A DNA stretch of 64,000 nucleotides, from assembly GCA_036362985.1 (NCBI GenBank), contig JAYGXS010000004.1:29478562-29542561 (forward strand), read 5' to 3'. The stretch comes from Ligula intestinalis. Its lineage: Eukaryota; Platyhelminthes; Cestoda; Diphyllobothriidea; Diphyllobothriidae. The position numbers and the translations under genes are program-made. Under the pieces are notes generated by a model. The model saw nothing but the letters and a program-made list of their open reading frames with translations. It searched no databases and had not been told where the DNA came from. This document shows, piece after piece, positions 22,782 to 34,330 of the stretch (positions are counted from its first letter, which is position 1; each line of letters starts with the position of its first letter).

Positions 22782-23842
22782 CTCTTGTTGCATTGGGTGG
22801 ATAACCTAAGAGAAAATACAAAATTGAATTCATACAGAAAAATCGATATAAACAGCAAGGTCATAGGAATTGGCCAAGAAGGCTAATCACTGAAGCAAGG
22901 AAGTTAAAACACTGTGGACAGCAAAATTGGGGGAAAAAACACCTTAGACAAAAAATGGGGAGGGAAATGTGTAATCAGGGAGCCGGTGCTACCACCGCAG
23001 ATTGAGGTTCACCATATGCTCCAGCTGTTTACATAGGTTGGGTTTAAACCACCATATGTAGGCTGCCTCCAGGTAGCGTGAGGAGCGAGTTGTTCGTGCC
23101 CGACTGAGTACTCGGAAATAAGTTTTGGTGTCTACAGAATGGCCCGTATCTACCAGATGTTAAGCAATCGATGAACGAGGAGTTCTATTTCGTTGGTTAA
23201 ATAACCAACTAGGTAAGTGCTATCTGTCTCTGACTGCTGCTGAACTCCTATTCAGCAATCCAACAAGGGCTCTACCAATTCCATGTGCGAAGAATGTTTT
23301 GCCGTTGCACGCCACTTCAAACTGTGTTTACGAATTCTGCATGCATTTGCAGATGCAAGTACATAGGGCGAACGCAACGGCAATTGGCAGCCAGAGCTAA
23401 GGAGCACTTACCTACCTGGTTCTTGAAACAAGAAAAGGGAACTCCTCGTTCATCGATTGCTGAACATCTGGTAGATACGGGCCATTCTGTGGACCCCAAA
23501 ACTTATTTCCGAGTACTCAGTTGGGCACGAACAACTCGCACCCCACTCTACCTGGAGGCAGCCTACATATGGTGGTTTAAACCAAACCTATGTAAACAGC
23601 TGGAGCATATGGTAAACCTTAATCTGCGGTGGTAGCACCGGCTCCCTGATTACACATTTCCCTCCCCATTTTTTTTCTAAGGTGTTTTTTCCCCAATTTT
23701 GCTGTCCACAGTGTTTTAACTTCCTTGCTTCAGTGGTTAGCCTTCTTGGCCAATTCCTATGACCTTGCTGTTTATATCGATTTTTCTGTATGAATTCAAT
23801 TTTGTGTTTTCTCTTTGGTTATCCACCCAATGCAACAAGAGG

Positions 23843-23893
23843 AAGCAGCTGATGAGCACTCTCGAAATTAATGGATCAAGTAAATTTTCCTGT
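23843..23893 (+). ncRNA. Hammerhead ribozyme candidate, right PLE arm
   Basis: GAAGCAG, CTGATGAGCACTCTCGAAAT and then TAATGGATCAAGTAAATTTTCCTG mirror the left-arm motif. Stem III is less regular and the 3' side of stem I is TCCTG instead of TTCTG, so this copy is probably weaker or dead. Confidence 0.45.
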
Positions 23894-25169
23894 TTAAACT
23901 ATCTTCACAATTGCACCAGGGAACAGATGCTCTAAATAATTATTGACATTTTCTAACGATTATCAACAAAAATGCGCCATAATTAAAATGTGAAATTGTG
24001 CAAACATTGGAAAATAAATAAATTGAAAAAATAACTAACTACAACTAAAATCAGTTAACTAAAAACGTATACTAAATTAAACAAAAATCACTTAACTACT
24101 AACTATTATAAAACCAAAATAAATAAAAAAACGTCATAATGAACTGAAAACCAATCTCAAAACTAAACTAAATATAAATGAGTTAGATAAATAAAATAAA
24201 TAAATGTAAAGTTTGTGCGCATGGTAATTAAAGATGTGCAAGGCGCTTGGCGCCGCGGGCTTTACGCGTCTAACTCCAGAACTGTCAGAGAGACCTCAGG
24301 TAAATTGAACGAGATTAACTTTTGAATCACCATTTTTCAGGAATTACAGGAAAACCAATAAACTATACACTCTAAGTAAGTAAGAAATGTGCAAATTTGT
24401 CACACCCAAAACTCAATAAAAAAGTAAGAAATGTAAGTAAATTTCTGTTTTTATTTATAGCGGGCTATTGTTTTGCGAAAACATTATATTATTTAAACAA
24501 TTTTTGCGGCCCAAAGTAGTATTCCACCCTGCACACCTAGTCTAAAAGTTGAGCAGTAAGAATTGTCAGTATCGTTGGAGCATCTCTAGAAGAAAACATA
24601 AGAATCAAACTCGTTTCCTCAGCCAGTATCCAGTAGAAAAATTTTAATCGATTGAAGTTGCTTATATGATGTCCCCCCCTCCTTCCGACAGGGCACTTGA
24701 ATACTAATGTCCCTCCTTGTACTACAAGTTGTTTTGAGTTATTAATTCCAGGAGCGGCAAATATTCCCGAGTTCTAATCCTAACCTTCACTTTTTACAAA
24801 CGCTCCTGTCACCGAGCCAGTTGGGCACATCTGTGAATTTCTTTTGGCCCAGTAGTAAGAAACAGAAATACCACCGAACGCGCCCAATAACTTCTTACTC
24901 AGGTGCACATTAGAAGTGCAAAGTTATATTTGCCAAGCAACTATATAGACAACTGGACTGCATTGTTACGGACACGCCTCTTGGCCAACGTTTGCACGGG
25001 CAAGCCTCAGAGAAATGTCGATTAAGTCACAAGAGGAATAGGTTAAGCCATTACAGTCGCTAAGCTTCTGAAGTATTTGGAAGCTTCACCACAGAAGCCA
25101 ATACGGCTGTCCCCCTTAGCCACTGCAAATCATACACAGAAGTCGATTAAGTTTATGTTCTAGATGGTA
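23894..25169. other. AT-rich stretch
   Basis: AT-rich text with many TAAATAAA and AACTAAA words (about 23990-24200), then the family D repeat (24195-24420). No gene was seen. Confidence 0.4.
24195..24420 (+). repeat. Dispersed repeat family D, partial copy
   Basis: This shares with 29700-30130 and 55910-56360 the order GCATGGTAATTAAAG, CGCCGCGGGC, TCTAACTCCAGAAC, CCTCAGGTAAATTGAAC, TTTCAGGAATTACAGGAAA and AATAAACTATACA. No coding content was seen, and the origin is unknown. Confidence 0.5.
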
Positions 25170-25500
25170 ACGGCGGACGCCCACTCTTTTGAGCAGAAAC
25201 CCTGACGATAGCTTTCACAGGAGCGTCCATCAGAAGAAATTTCGATTTTGGCAATACGCTAAATCCAGTAGTTGCATAACCCTTCGACAGCAACGCACTC
25301 TAGTCCGCTGCTCAGCGCAAGAAGCTATCAACAATTGTTCGGCAGGCAACGTCGACGAGGAAATTAAAAGTAGCCGACTTCTCGAGAACGGTTATCCTGC
25401 CAAATTCATTGCAAAGAATATTCTGGAGCGACCAACAAAAGCCACCACAACTACTTTCGAAAGACAGCCGCCGTCAGGCTGAGGAAGCCGACGTTGTGTA
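25170..25500 (+). pseudogene. Penelope-like element fragment (RT C-terminal linker)
   Basis: The plus frame 25189-25482 has SVHQKKFRFWQYAKS, then RTLVRCSAQEAINNCSAG, then LLENGYPAKFIAKNILERP. This order matches the SVYHKATWKGQYLHF, LFQRAEKIC and TRGYPSRFI segment between RT and GIY-YIG in the PLE at 36.5 kb. The flanking domains are absent. Confidence 0.65.
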
Positions 25501-26763
25501 TGCCAAAGAACCTCCTACATGTTCCGCTTCTGGCATGGCCCACAGCCACTTAGCTGCATGCACTCTTCCGCGCTCTCGTGGTCGCCCGCCCTCCTCCCCT
25601 AGACTGGCTCACAAAACCCTCCCCGCATAACTATCCTTTTCTTATCGACCCCTCCTCCCCCGATTCCCACGACTCGCTTGTAAGAAAAGGCTAACATTAC
25701 TGACCTTGCATCCAGTTCCCATATAAATGTAATGGCCCGAAAGTCTACGTAAGCACTGAATCAACTCCTAAGAAGACATCTTAACCAAGTTGTCGCAGTA
25801 ACCTTCCCAGCAGCAAGAGTGAGGATATCATTTTCGACCAATCCTATTTTAAGAATAGTTTGCCAGCTCAGACGCCCTCGGTGTGCAGTTATTACTTCAG
25901 TTCCTCCTGTTGAGCAGGTCATATTGGCTGTACTAGTCGGCTACCCTATTCAAAACAAGGAGGGAACACTTCCCAGCATGGCTGAGAAGATGTAAAATGA
26001 TGAGCCTAAGCAGCACCATGTTCGCACATATTTTTGATTCAAGGCACGGAAGGGGATTCTTCCGTGTGATCTATAAGGTCTCGTCGAACTATCCAAAGCT
26101 CTTGGGTAAGTGTCTGTTAGCAACAACAGAAGTGACTGTCGTCAGGTTAGGCCAGTGGGTTTTGTATGCACAGAATAACTTCGTGCAAGTCTTCATTTAT
26201 CACTGCCAAAGATCGGTTATCCGCATGAAATTCTTCGCATCCGCCCTCCCTGCCACGTCGCTTCCTAATACGCGCTGCCACTTATTACCTCCACTCATAT
26301 TTCCACACTGAACTTGTGTGAAAAGTCGACTCCCGTTATAGCTTACATGTTTTATTTGGCCTTGTGATATTAACTCGATAGTAAAAATATGCTCGTCAGC
26401 TTGTCTTCTAACACACGCCATTTAAGTTTTTGTAAAATTAAATATTAGTATACGTTTCTCTCGATTGTGCTGGAAAAAATTACTGACGGCTTTTATTCGT
26501 GAAGAATTCTAAGATGCCGAAAATCCTACTCAAGCACTGACTTATCGTCTTCTTGATTTCTCACGCTGTGTAAATAAGCAATAATCAATGGCAATGGAGT
26601 GGCAACCATTCTGACAATTCCTACGGGATGAGGGTTCTTGAGAGTTTTTTGTTTGAAATGTTCGCCTAAGGAAGAACAGATAAATCTTTTCAGCAATTTC
26701 CTCCTTAATATAGACTATCCTTTTTGCTAAGGGTAAAAGGGCCGCGTTCCTATGGTTTCATGC
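25501..26763. other. No recognisable feature
   Basis: Nothing recognised. The frame at 25997-26311 has no domain. Confidence 0.35.
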
Positions 26764-27121
26764 TTTTGGAGGCAGGAGTTTCCTTGGTAGCGCACAGATG
26801 GTCTTGTTTATATTTAAATGCATACTCCAACGCTTCCGTAAGACAGAAACCTGGGGCATTTTAAATCCGATATCACTATCCCAACCTAACCCTAACCCTT
26901 ACCGTAAACATAACCCTAACCCTAACCCTAACCCCAGCCCTTACCCTAACCATAAACCTAATCCTTACCCTAACCCTAACCCTAACCCTATCCATAACCC
27001 TAACCCTAACCCTTACCCTAACCTTTACCCTAACCCTAACCCTAACAGAAATTAATTGTGTATGCATTTAAATATAAATAAGAACATATGTGCGCTACCA
27101 AGGAAACTCCTGCCTTTTTGG
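26764..27121. mobile_element. Inverted-repeat element enclosing a telomere-like array
   Basis: Left arm 26764-26825 and right arm 27060-27121 are inverted copies of about 62 bp sharing GGCAGGAGTTTCCTTGGTAG, CGCACA and TTATATTTAAATGCATAC. Between them lies the CCCTAA-type array at 26881-27054. The arrangement looks like a MITE or foldback unit that has captured telomeric repeat. No target-site duplication was identified. Confidence 0.7.
26881..27054. repeat. Interstitial telomere-like array (CCCTAA)n, degenerate
   Basis: Long runs of CCCTAA mixed with CCTTAC, CATAAC and CCCATA variants. The core unit is the metazoan telomere repeat (TTAGGG on the other strand). The variant units mean it is not a fresh telomere end. 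Both strands are open in some frames but read as low-complexity Pro/Asn or Arg/Val repeats, not genes. Confidence 0.85.
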
Positions 27122-27694
27122 ATTTCTGCAATTCAGGACAGCTGCTTGTATGGCTTTATCGTTCGTAATCAAGTTAAATACACACATTCACATCGGAAAA
27201 GCGCTGAACCGATTGTACTGAACTTTGAAACCTGACTGTGCGAAATGAATCGATCATTTAGAAAATATTATCGAAGCGGTAACAGCACACTTAACCCAGA
27301 AATAGTGCGCCACAGTGCAGAGACTAGAAGTCCGAAGGTGAGCCTGCCGAAAATCTCCAGAATGCTCTCTAGGCCCAAACATAGTCGAAAATATTTTTTT
27401 CTGCGAGCATTGCAAGCGTACGGCATGGAAATGACCGATGAGGAGCGTTCGCATTTCTCATCTTACCACCGGTGGCGTATTTTTCTTCCCGCTACGACCG
27501 ACCCTGATTTCGCCCGTGCCGGTTCAGACTTGGCGCGTAACTTTTCTCGTGCGTTCAGCGCGCGCGCGAGCGAGGCTACCAACTGGGCTTTCCGTGTGCA
27601 TGGACGGGTGGATGAGCGCCATTGCTGCATAAAGTTCGTCACAATTTACAACCCCCCGTAGTGGCATCCTTGTGTGTTTTCAGTTTTAGTGCCT

Positions 27695-27695
27695 T

Positions 27696-27727
<32 letters not shown>

Positions 27728-27748
27728 TCAGCCAGCCAGCCAGCTAGC
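27695..27748. repeat. (CCAG)n microsatellite
   Basis: About thirteen CCAG or CAGT units in tandem, with two CAGT variants in the middle. Confidence 0.9.
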
Positions 27749-27871
27749 CCACACTTCCTTTCGAAGGTGATGCATTTGCTGCCCAGAATGACGACTTAAT
27801 GCACGCCTCTCGCATGCATCCTTCAGTACTCGCAGTACGCGTAGAACATCCGCACTTATGTTAAAGTGGTA

Positions 27872-28282
27872 CAGTAGTCGCCGGTTATTAAGCCCACTGT
27901 TAATATGCCCAGCCGTGTATTAAGCCCAAGTCAGCTTGGGACGGAATTTTACATAGCGAAATCCGCCAGCTAATAAGCCCAGTCGCCAGCTACGAAGCCC
28001 AGTTCGCCAACTGGCTAGAGTGAGATTCTCATCTCTCTGCTTGCGCAACTAGTTGCGTGTCGCAAATCATTTTTTGTTTTTGTTATTACCTTAAATACAG
28101 ACAAACAGCATTATTTTCTTGTACATTACCAAGCTCTACACATAATAGAGTATGTATGTAATGTAAAGTGCCTATCCTGCGTTTGCTAATCAAGAACTAG
28201 GACTCTCCGGTTAGTGCGCCCGCCGCTTATTAAGCCCAATTTCGTCTGGGCCCGAGGTGGGCTTAATAACCGGCGACTACTG
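27872..28282. mobile_element. Pogo/Tigger-like MITE, TA-flanked
   Basis: This is a 411-bp element with perfect 26-bp terminal inverted repeats starting CAGTAGTCGCCGGTTATTAA, flanked by TA on both sides (27870-27871 and 28283-28284). Inside both ends the motif TTAAGCCCA recurs several times with variation, like the repeated subterminal motifs of the 43.1-kb Tigger element. There is no coding capacity. Confidence 0.85.
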
Positions 28283-28284
28283 TA

Positions 28285-29699
28285 TTGCGAGCAGGCTTTT
28301 CAAATTGAGCCGCCATTTTTTCCTCCTTACATTCGCATGTAACTTTTCCTCTACATACGTCGGTTGGCCTACTTCATCCATTATAAACCGTTTTTATCCC
28401 TCTTTGTTTATTTGAACTACATTTACGCTAGCACCGTTTTGAAAGCAGTTCAATTTGGCCTTTGTTTGACGAATGGTCGAAGGACATTTATCCAGGATGC
28501 CGACAACTGCAGTCATTGACGATTATGGATTGTTTTTGATTTTCCAGTGCTGTGAGTTTGTGCGCACAAGTTTATTCCTTGTGAGTGGTGGACGTTTCAA
28601 CTGAAAATTTTGAAATGATATTTTCAAAAAAGCGTACCTCTGGCTCTCAGTATTTGAGGCGGGAGGCAGGCGGAGCAATTGTGGCTGCATATTGGGCTAT
28701 GTATGAGGCCTAAAACCGACGAAAATGTGGCCGCAGCAGTAGCAGTTCTGAGTTGACACGCCTGCCCTGGAGTAGGGCTAAGTATCCTTATTTTCTTACA
28801 CTAATCCGATGGCCAGTTAACGCGACCGTCTTTCTATCGCCCCCCAGACTCCCTCCTAACCCCTGCATCACACCAGAAGCTCTCGGCATGGCGGCCCATC
28901 CTGTCGCCCAAACAACGTCGTTCCCCCCCTCCCCCCTCCCCTCATATTCTCCATTACTCCTGGCTGGGGAGTCTGATAGTCGGCTCACTCTGAGTCGCCG
29001 ACACCCCAACCGCACACCATCTGGATCCTATGTTTTTTCGAGATGACACGAGAGGGCGCGAATAGACCTGGCGTGGTGTGGCCGGGATATTTACGGGAAG
29101 CTGCTTTCACATCACACACACACACACGCGTGAGCCAATAAGTGGGTCGGCCGCCAAGTCCTCCTGATTGGCCAATGACGAGGAGGGCCTGAATTATTTA
29201 GCAATCACGCCTGCATACGGGGGCCCCCGCACTGACACTACGACACCCTTGAGTTGGCATGGCTACTAGATCGGTTGTGATATGACCACTATGCATGCGA
29301 ACCTGCCCGGCTGTTGGTGGGTACTGCGAACTGCCGTGTCAGGTCAGGGACGGCTCCACTCAATCCTGACTGTCAATTGAATGATGAGATTGCTTAGTTG
29401 TCCTTCACTGTGCCCCCTCCCCTCCCCCTAATCTGCTTCAATTCTTGTCGCTCGGTGGTTTGGGCCCTCAAGAGTAAGGGCCAGGGGGTTATGTACGAGG
29501 GCCGTTAATTGTAGGCTTTGAAAATAACAGGATTGTGCGTTCGTCCGCCGAGCTTCGCGTTTCTGGCTCACAAACCCGAACTGCTTAATAAGTTAAACGA
29601 ATAAAGTGTGAAGGCTAAGCATCAATACCCCCGTTTCTTATGGAAATGATGCTTTGCAATGACGCTAGTATGTGTTTGGCCAAAGTTACTTTCAGTATT
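28285..29699. other. Pyrimidine-rich non-coding stretch
   Basis: CCCTCC-rich text at about 28840-28960 and 29410-29440, and a (CA)n run at about 29107-29126. No gene was seen. Confidence 0.35.
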
Positions 29700-30130
29700 G
29701 CACCTCATATACCCCTAATCCTAGCATGTTATCTTAAGGAAACGGTGGTTAAAAGGGGTTTTGGGGTGGAGAAATAAGATAGGCAGTGAAGGAAATTTGT
29801 AGAAGTAAGTGTTCAATGGAAAAATCTAGTTGGCTTTGTTTTCCGCGGCCACTTTGAAGCAGTTGTTCCGCATGAAAATTAAAGACATTTACACCGCGAA
29901 CCATACGAATATTACTTCAGGAAGGTAAGTTGGACCTCAGGTAAGTTAAAGTAGACGACTCCCTAACTACTATTTCTATTTTTTGAGCAATTTAAGAAAC
30001 CTGCTTTCGGATAATAGGGTTTTTCCGCTAAACCTTAAACGATAATACAGAATAGGAAATTCTACATATATAAATCAACAACGTTTGTAAATACAATAGA
30101 ATAAAATGCATATAGCAGTTATTCGAATAT
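29700..30130 (+). repeat. Dispersed repeat family D, long copy
   Basis: It opens with CACCTCATATACCCCTAATC and runs through TTTTCCGCGGCCACTTTGA, TTGGACCTCAGGTAAGTTAA, AGTAGACGACTCCC and ATAGGGTTTTTCCGCTAA to ATAGCAGTTATTC. It aligns along its whole length with 55910-56360. No gene is apparent. Confidence 0.6.
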
Positions 30131-30955
30131 TGAAAGGAAGTCATACTGTTTGACGTGACTGCGGGAAAGGTCACCAAATGTTGTTCTGTACAAATGGTAG
30201 GGCGCATTTCGTTTTCAGTATTGCAGAACAAATCTTGCCCCCTCTGGTCATAAAATGTAACTAATATTCATGTGCATACTCATTTCCACGGTAGCAGGCA
30301 TGCTCCATACAGCCTCGAGCTCAAAGTGTAGGATTTGATGAATACTCATTATCCCTGTTCTCTTTGGCTACAATGCATTTGTCTTTATATTTATGATCAT
30401 CATCCCCGCTCCTCTGAAGGTAGAGTGCTTAAGAAACGAAGAATAGCAAAGAATGTCTACAACGATACGAAAACTAATATGAATGGATGCGAACGTTCAC
30501 ATTTCAGGTGCTCGCGTGAATAACGTATAGTACTGGCCGAAAACGGGAACAATTTGCTGATCGTTTAAAGCCTTCAGATGCGTACAGGTGTTCATTATAG
30601 TGGACCGTCGTAGTTGTAATATATAGTCAGTAACACCTTATAATGCTTACAATTGTGTCTCTTCTAATAGTAAATAAATTAACTATTGGCACACTCCTAT
30701 ACCAAGTTGAAGGCTATATTTGGGATGTGTGGTATACAATGAACGCATTATGCGGAAAAGCACCCAAACTGTTCCCCTGTTGGACATTTCACATTCGAAG
30801 CACATCTGGACACTCCCTTATTTTATTAGCAAACGAGTGAGCAAACGAGTGAGTGATAACAAGGTAGCTGAGTTGAAGGAAGTCAGCATCCTTAACTCTG
30901 ATTTTCGCTGTTGGTCAAAAGTTTTCAAACTCGTGCAGGTGCTCATCGTCATAAA

Positions 30956-30982
30956 AAGCAGCAGCAGTAGCAGCAGCAGCTA
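30956..30982. repeat. AGC-rich microsatellite
   Basis: AAAGCAGCAGCAGTAGCAGC is followed by AGCAGC, a short trinucleotide run. Confidence 0.7.
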
Positions 30983-31026
30983 TAGGGTGATAGTTATCGG
31001 AGTAACCATCAATCAATAATCCCTTA

Positions 31027-31218
31027 TGCAAGTCCGGAGGTGACTGCGCAGGGCTTTGTACACCAGCGCCAAATCGATACATCGATTGGTTGAGGTCCTA
31101 TGCGAGCCGAGAATTGACTGAAGCCTGCCTCGGAAATGGGAACTCCATCAATCAATGTATCGACTTGGCGCTGGCGTAAACAGTCGCTCGCAGTCGCCTC
31201 CAGACTTGCATCACTGGT
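31027..31218. repeat. Palindromic PLE 3'-end pair
   Basis: Two arms of about 75 bases (31027-31102 and 31146-31218) are reverse complements, with GCAAGTC.GGAGG.GACTGC outermost and CCAGCGCCAA.TCGATACAT inside. The plus strand of the second arm reads NSINQCIDLALA, the terminal PLE segment also seen at 11.0 and 47.2 kb. This looks like two PLE 3' ends joined head to head. Confidence 0.55.
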
Positions 31219-31814
31219 TATTGATTGACTTGTGCCCCATATAATTATTCCCCTTTTGCTGCTGCTAGTGGTCTCTGGCGCGAACTCTTGTACGAGTTTA
31301 GAAGCTCAGAATAATAATCAACAAACTATTCCGGTGATGGGCCAGTCTTCTGCTTTACTCGTAGGAACTAATATTTTCTTCAGCAAGTCTTCTGTGGATT
31401 AGCATGTTAATAAATCATTCTAGAAGTCATGGATTATTTTGCTTTCAAGCGAACTTTCTTTTCCTCTTCTATAATGTTTGCCTTTCTGTGGCTTGCAGCT
31501 TAAATAAAGACCGGAACGGTAGGTGCCATGGTGCTGTTTGCCCATTTTATTTTTTACCGTCTTAGGGACCTGAGACGTGCTGACTGACTGACGACGGCTA
31601 GAAAATTAGAAATCGCCAAATAAGAGACACTATCGCTGGAACAAAAGTTTTATTCACCGGGTAGTTTGGAGTCACCCGAATTTAGCGTCAGAGACAGCAA
31701 AGAGTGGTTAGCTGTACAAGTGTTGCAGTGTTGCAGTTGCTATGCCGCGGCATGCCTATTGAAATCGACAATTCCCACAGTCATTGCCGATAGTTGCAGG
31801 TGATAGCCGAGGTG

Positions 31815-32650
31815 TTGCAGTGTGTAGTTGCTAGGCCCCTGCGGGCCTATCAAAATTAGCAGCTCCCACAGGCAGTCCGATACTTACTTCATCGCTTGTC
31901 GCCGAGTCGCTAATTGTTGAATACCAACATCGCGGACTGCAATCTGAGGCTCGGTATGCGGATGATACCTTCGTGTATGTCGAACGGAATCGGATGCTGC
32001 CATTACAAGGACATCCCAACATTGCTTTCCCGACGCATTATTGAGCTACGACAATAAGCGCCCAATTGGTCACAAACGTAAGTGCGAAAGGACGCTCGAT
32101 CGGCGTGTTGAGATGCACTGTAGTTAATCGGTAGACAAATTACTGATTGGCACTCAGAACGAATGGCTAGCTGTGCAACTGCATCAAACGGTGGATGCAC
32201 AAACGAGATGGGAGCCAAAACCTAATTGGCTCCATATTTTTGTGAGCATCCTTGTAAGTTCTGCATCTCTTGGAAGTCGCCAGTCGCATCCACAAACGCC
32301 TTGGATTTTGGTCTGCTCGAGGAGCGCAAGCGATCATAAGGTACCGGGTCAAGGGTTCGAAGGATCCACTGGCAAGGGAAGGAACGTCTGGTGTCGGTTA
32401 TCGGGTCTGGTGCAATTGTGGGCAAAGAAATCCTGTCGAAGAACCTGCACGAATACCACGCTGGATGCAGGTTACCGAGCTTGTGGCGGCAGTATGTGAG
32501 TGACGCCAGCTCCCTAAGTCACGGCTCATTTGAAGGGACCCGGCCACATCTTCAAGTTCAATGAGACCGAAATTCTCGCAGGAGGTGCGAACTACTCATG
32601 CCGTGGTTTTCCAGTCCTCAACCGGCTAACAGGCGCAATGACCCCCCCCC
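31815..32650 (+). pseudogene. Degenerate Penelope-like element
   Basis: RT relic: RYADDTFVYVERN near 31952-31990 matches the RYVDDAFVVIERD block at 46.37 kb. About 32090-32125 matches the LYRRVETHC segment. IIRYRVKGSKDPLAREG followed by GVGYRVWCNCGQRNPVEE (32333-32440) matches the PLE linker and GIY-YIG start at 46.88 kb. Frames shift and stops occur, so it is dead. Confidence 0.65.
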
Positions 32651-33457
32651 CACACGTGATACCGTTCCTCCGCTCATCGAATTACAATAAGTCTATTCGA
32701 TTTCTTTTCATATCGTTCGAAAGTTTCGCACTATTTTTGTACTGGTTGTATTGAGCTTTGGCTATTTTTAGTATCGTGTCGCGTTTTTCCTTTATTCGGT
32801 AAGCTGTTTTACACATTTTCCGGTTTAACGCATTCTTGTCTTTGGTGTGGATCCGACCGGAATGGTCATTGCTAGCTTGTTAGCCATCATCATTCAGTCA
32901 AGGGTTGAAAACCCCGAGGTTCGAACATGAGACCATTGGTTATTGACTTTGCCACTCTACCGTTTTACGACGGGCTCGTCGCTTTGTCGGTTGCGATCAG
33001 GGATACGATGCATATATGGTAGAGGAACAATTAAGTAGTGCTTCGCCCTAAAGCTCACAATAAGAGCCCACACAGCAGCCAAATATTTCACTATTTTTTT
33101 ACAGCCGCTTGTTTTTCGAGTTGTTTTGGACCGCTTCTATTTTGCCGTTCTCCCAGATTAGTCTCTATTGAGTGAACAATAAATAGTCTTGTATTAATCC
33201 CTTACCTTCTATCATGACGGACCAGGTCTGGATGTCTGATGAATCAGATTGAATAGACTTTGCTCACGTACTAGAGGAGGCTGCGTTCTCTTCCTCTCTC
33301 TTTTAGAATACACTCCCTATTTCCGCATTACAGCCCCGAACACCATTGTTCAAAGCTCTTTCTGCCTGACAGGAGAGTGAATACAAACCCATTCACAGTT
33401 CCTTATGTTCTATCGCCTGCTCTCCCAGTCAGTAAAGCCCATCAGAGCGATAAAGTT
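32651..33457. other. No recognisable feature
   Basis: Nothing recognised. Confidence 0.35.
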
Positions 33458-33800
33458 TTATCGCAGGGTGTTAAGTAAGTACAACCCTAGCAACTGCGAT
33501 CTTCAGACCACGATTACTTAGTAGAGAAGAAGTCTTGGGAAGGTCATAATAGAAGGAACAGTATATTGTGTACACAGAGGAACGGAGAATAGATGCAAAA
33601 AGTCTGACTTGGGAGAACATGACCAGTCAGGAGAGCCAGCCGGGCCCAAGTGCCAGTTTGACAGCAGTCAGGCCAGTGGGCAGAGAGAGCCACTCACGCG
33701 TGCAGTGTTGCTATTCGTCGCCTGGCCAGAAAACAATTTTTTTCGGCAACTGTGATTGGCTGATCCAGGCGTCGAGAACTGCAGTCGTGAGATTCTAGTG
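33458..33800 (+). repeat. TATCGCAG-family element, isolated left end
   Basis: This reads TTATCGCAGGGTGTTAAGTA, then CAACTGCGATCTTCAGACCA, then GTGTACACAGAGGAACGGAG. It matches the left ends at 3728 and 4656 and continues into left-end body sequence to about 33800. No right end was found nearby. Confidence 0.65.
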
Positions 33801-33999
33801 GAGTTCACTTCGACGCGAGCTACTCATTACAGTGGAGTCAAACCAGCCGCCTCGCCTCTTTTTGGCCGCCACACCAGGTAGATGATCACAAGGGAAGCAC
33901 GCAGACGACCACCGGCTCCGCTGCCAATGTCGGTTATCCAAGTGGTCCAAGAACCCACACAGGCAATTAACTGTTCTACTGTGGGCTATGAAATAATCA

Positions 34000-34195
34000 G
34001 CGCACTATTACGGGCAACCACCTGTGACACAAGGGGGAGTTGCTACTTTTGAAAAGCATACAGGGACATAGCAACTGCATACTGTAACACCTGGGCCATT
34101 GAACAGTCATCGCACTACCTGAAACTATTTGCGATAAGTGTGGGAACTGTCAGTTTTGATAAGCATGTGGTTGCATAGCAACTGCATCCTGAAAA
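34000..34195. repeat. Two diverged tandem units beside a SINE
   Basis: Two units of roughly 100 bases share CGCACTA, then TTTTGA.AAGCAT, then GCATAGCAACTGCATCCTG-like ends (CATAGCAACTGCATACTG near 34068, CATAGCAACTGCATCCTG near 34176). They lie directly next to the SINE tail at 34203. Confidence 0.5.
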
Positions 34196-34202
34196 TACTG
34201 CA

Positions 34203-34330
34203 TTAGTTCGATTGACCTAATTGTGAAAAATATTCACGGCCTCGGTGGGAGTTGAACCCACACGGTAGGGTAGACTTTTGCACAGCCAACGCTCAACCAT
34301 TGAGCTACGAGGTTTACTGTGCGATGCCAT
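34203..34330 (-). repeat. SINE with GCCTCGTAGCTCA head and shared tail
   Basis: On the minus strand CCTCGTAGCTCAATGGTTGA (A box) is followed by GGGTTCAACTCCCACCGAGG (B box and acceptor-like end), then TTTTTCACAATTAGGTCA. Head and acceptor ends can pair as in a tRNA, but the anticodon region is not standard. The element continues on its 3' side into two tandem units at about 34000-34195. Confidence 0.7.

Larger units (their letters stand above)
22731..23893 (+). mobile_element. Penelope-like element remnant as a giant hairpin
   Basis: Two inverted arms, about 22731-23190 and 23440-23893, are reverse complements with few differences. A short unique centre includes GIY-YIG coding sequence. The plus frame 23285-23635 encodes CICRCKYIGRTQRQLAARAK followed by HSVDPKTYF and LEAAYIWW, the PLE GIY-YIG nuclease end. 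The outer ends of both arms carry hammerhead motifs. No reverse transcriptase remains. Confidence 0.8.

Noticed and set aside
26798..27067. Open frames of Pro-Asn and Arg-Val repeats on both strands
   Set aside because: They are simply translations of the CCCTAA-type array.
27245..27661. 138-codon frame on the plus strand
   Set aside because: No domain, no splice or expression evidence, and no repeat of it elsewhere in the window; chance is a sufficient explanation.
27695..27748. Regularly spaced repeat that could suggest a CRISPR array
   Set aside because: It is a four-base microsatellite without spacers, in eukaryotic sequence.
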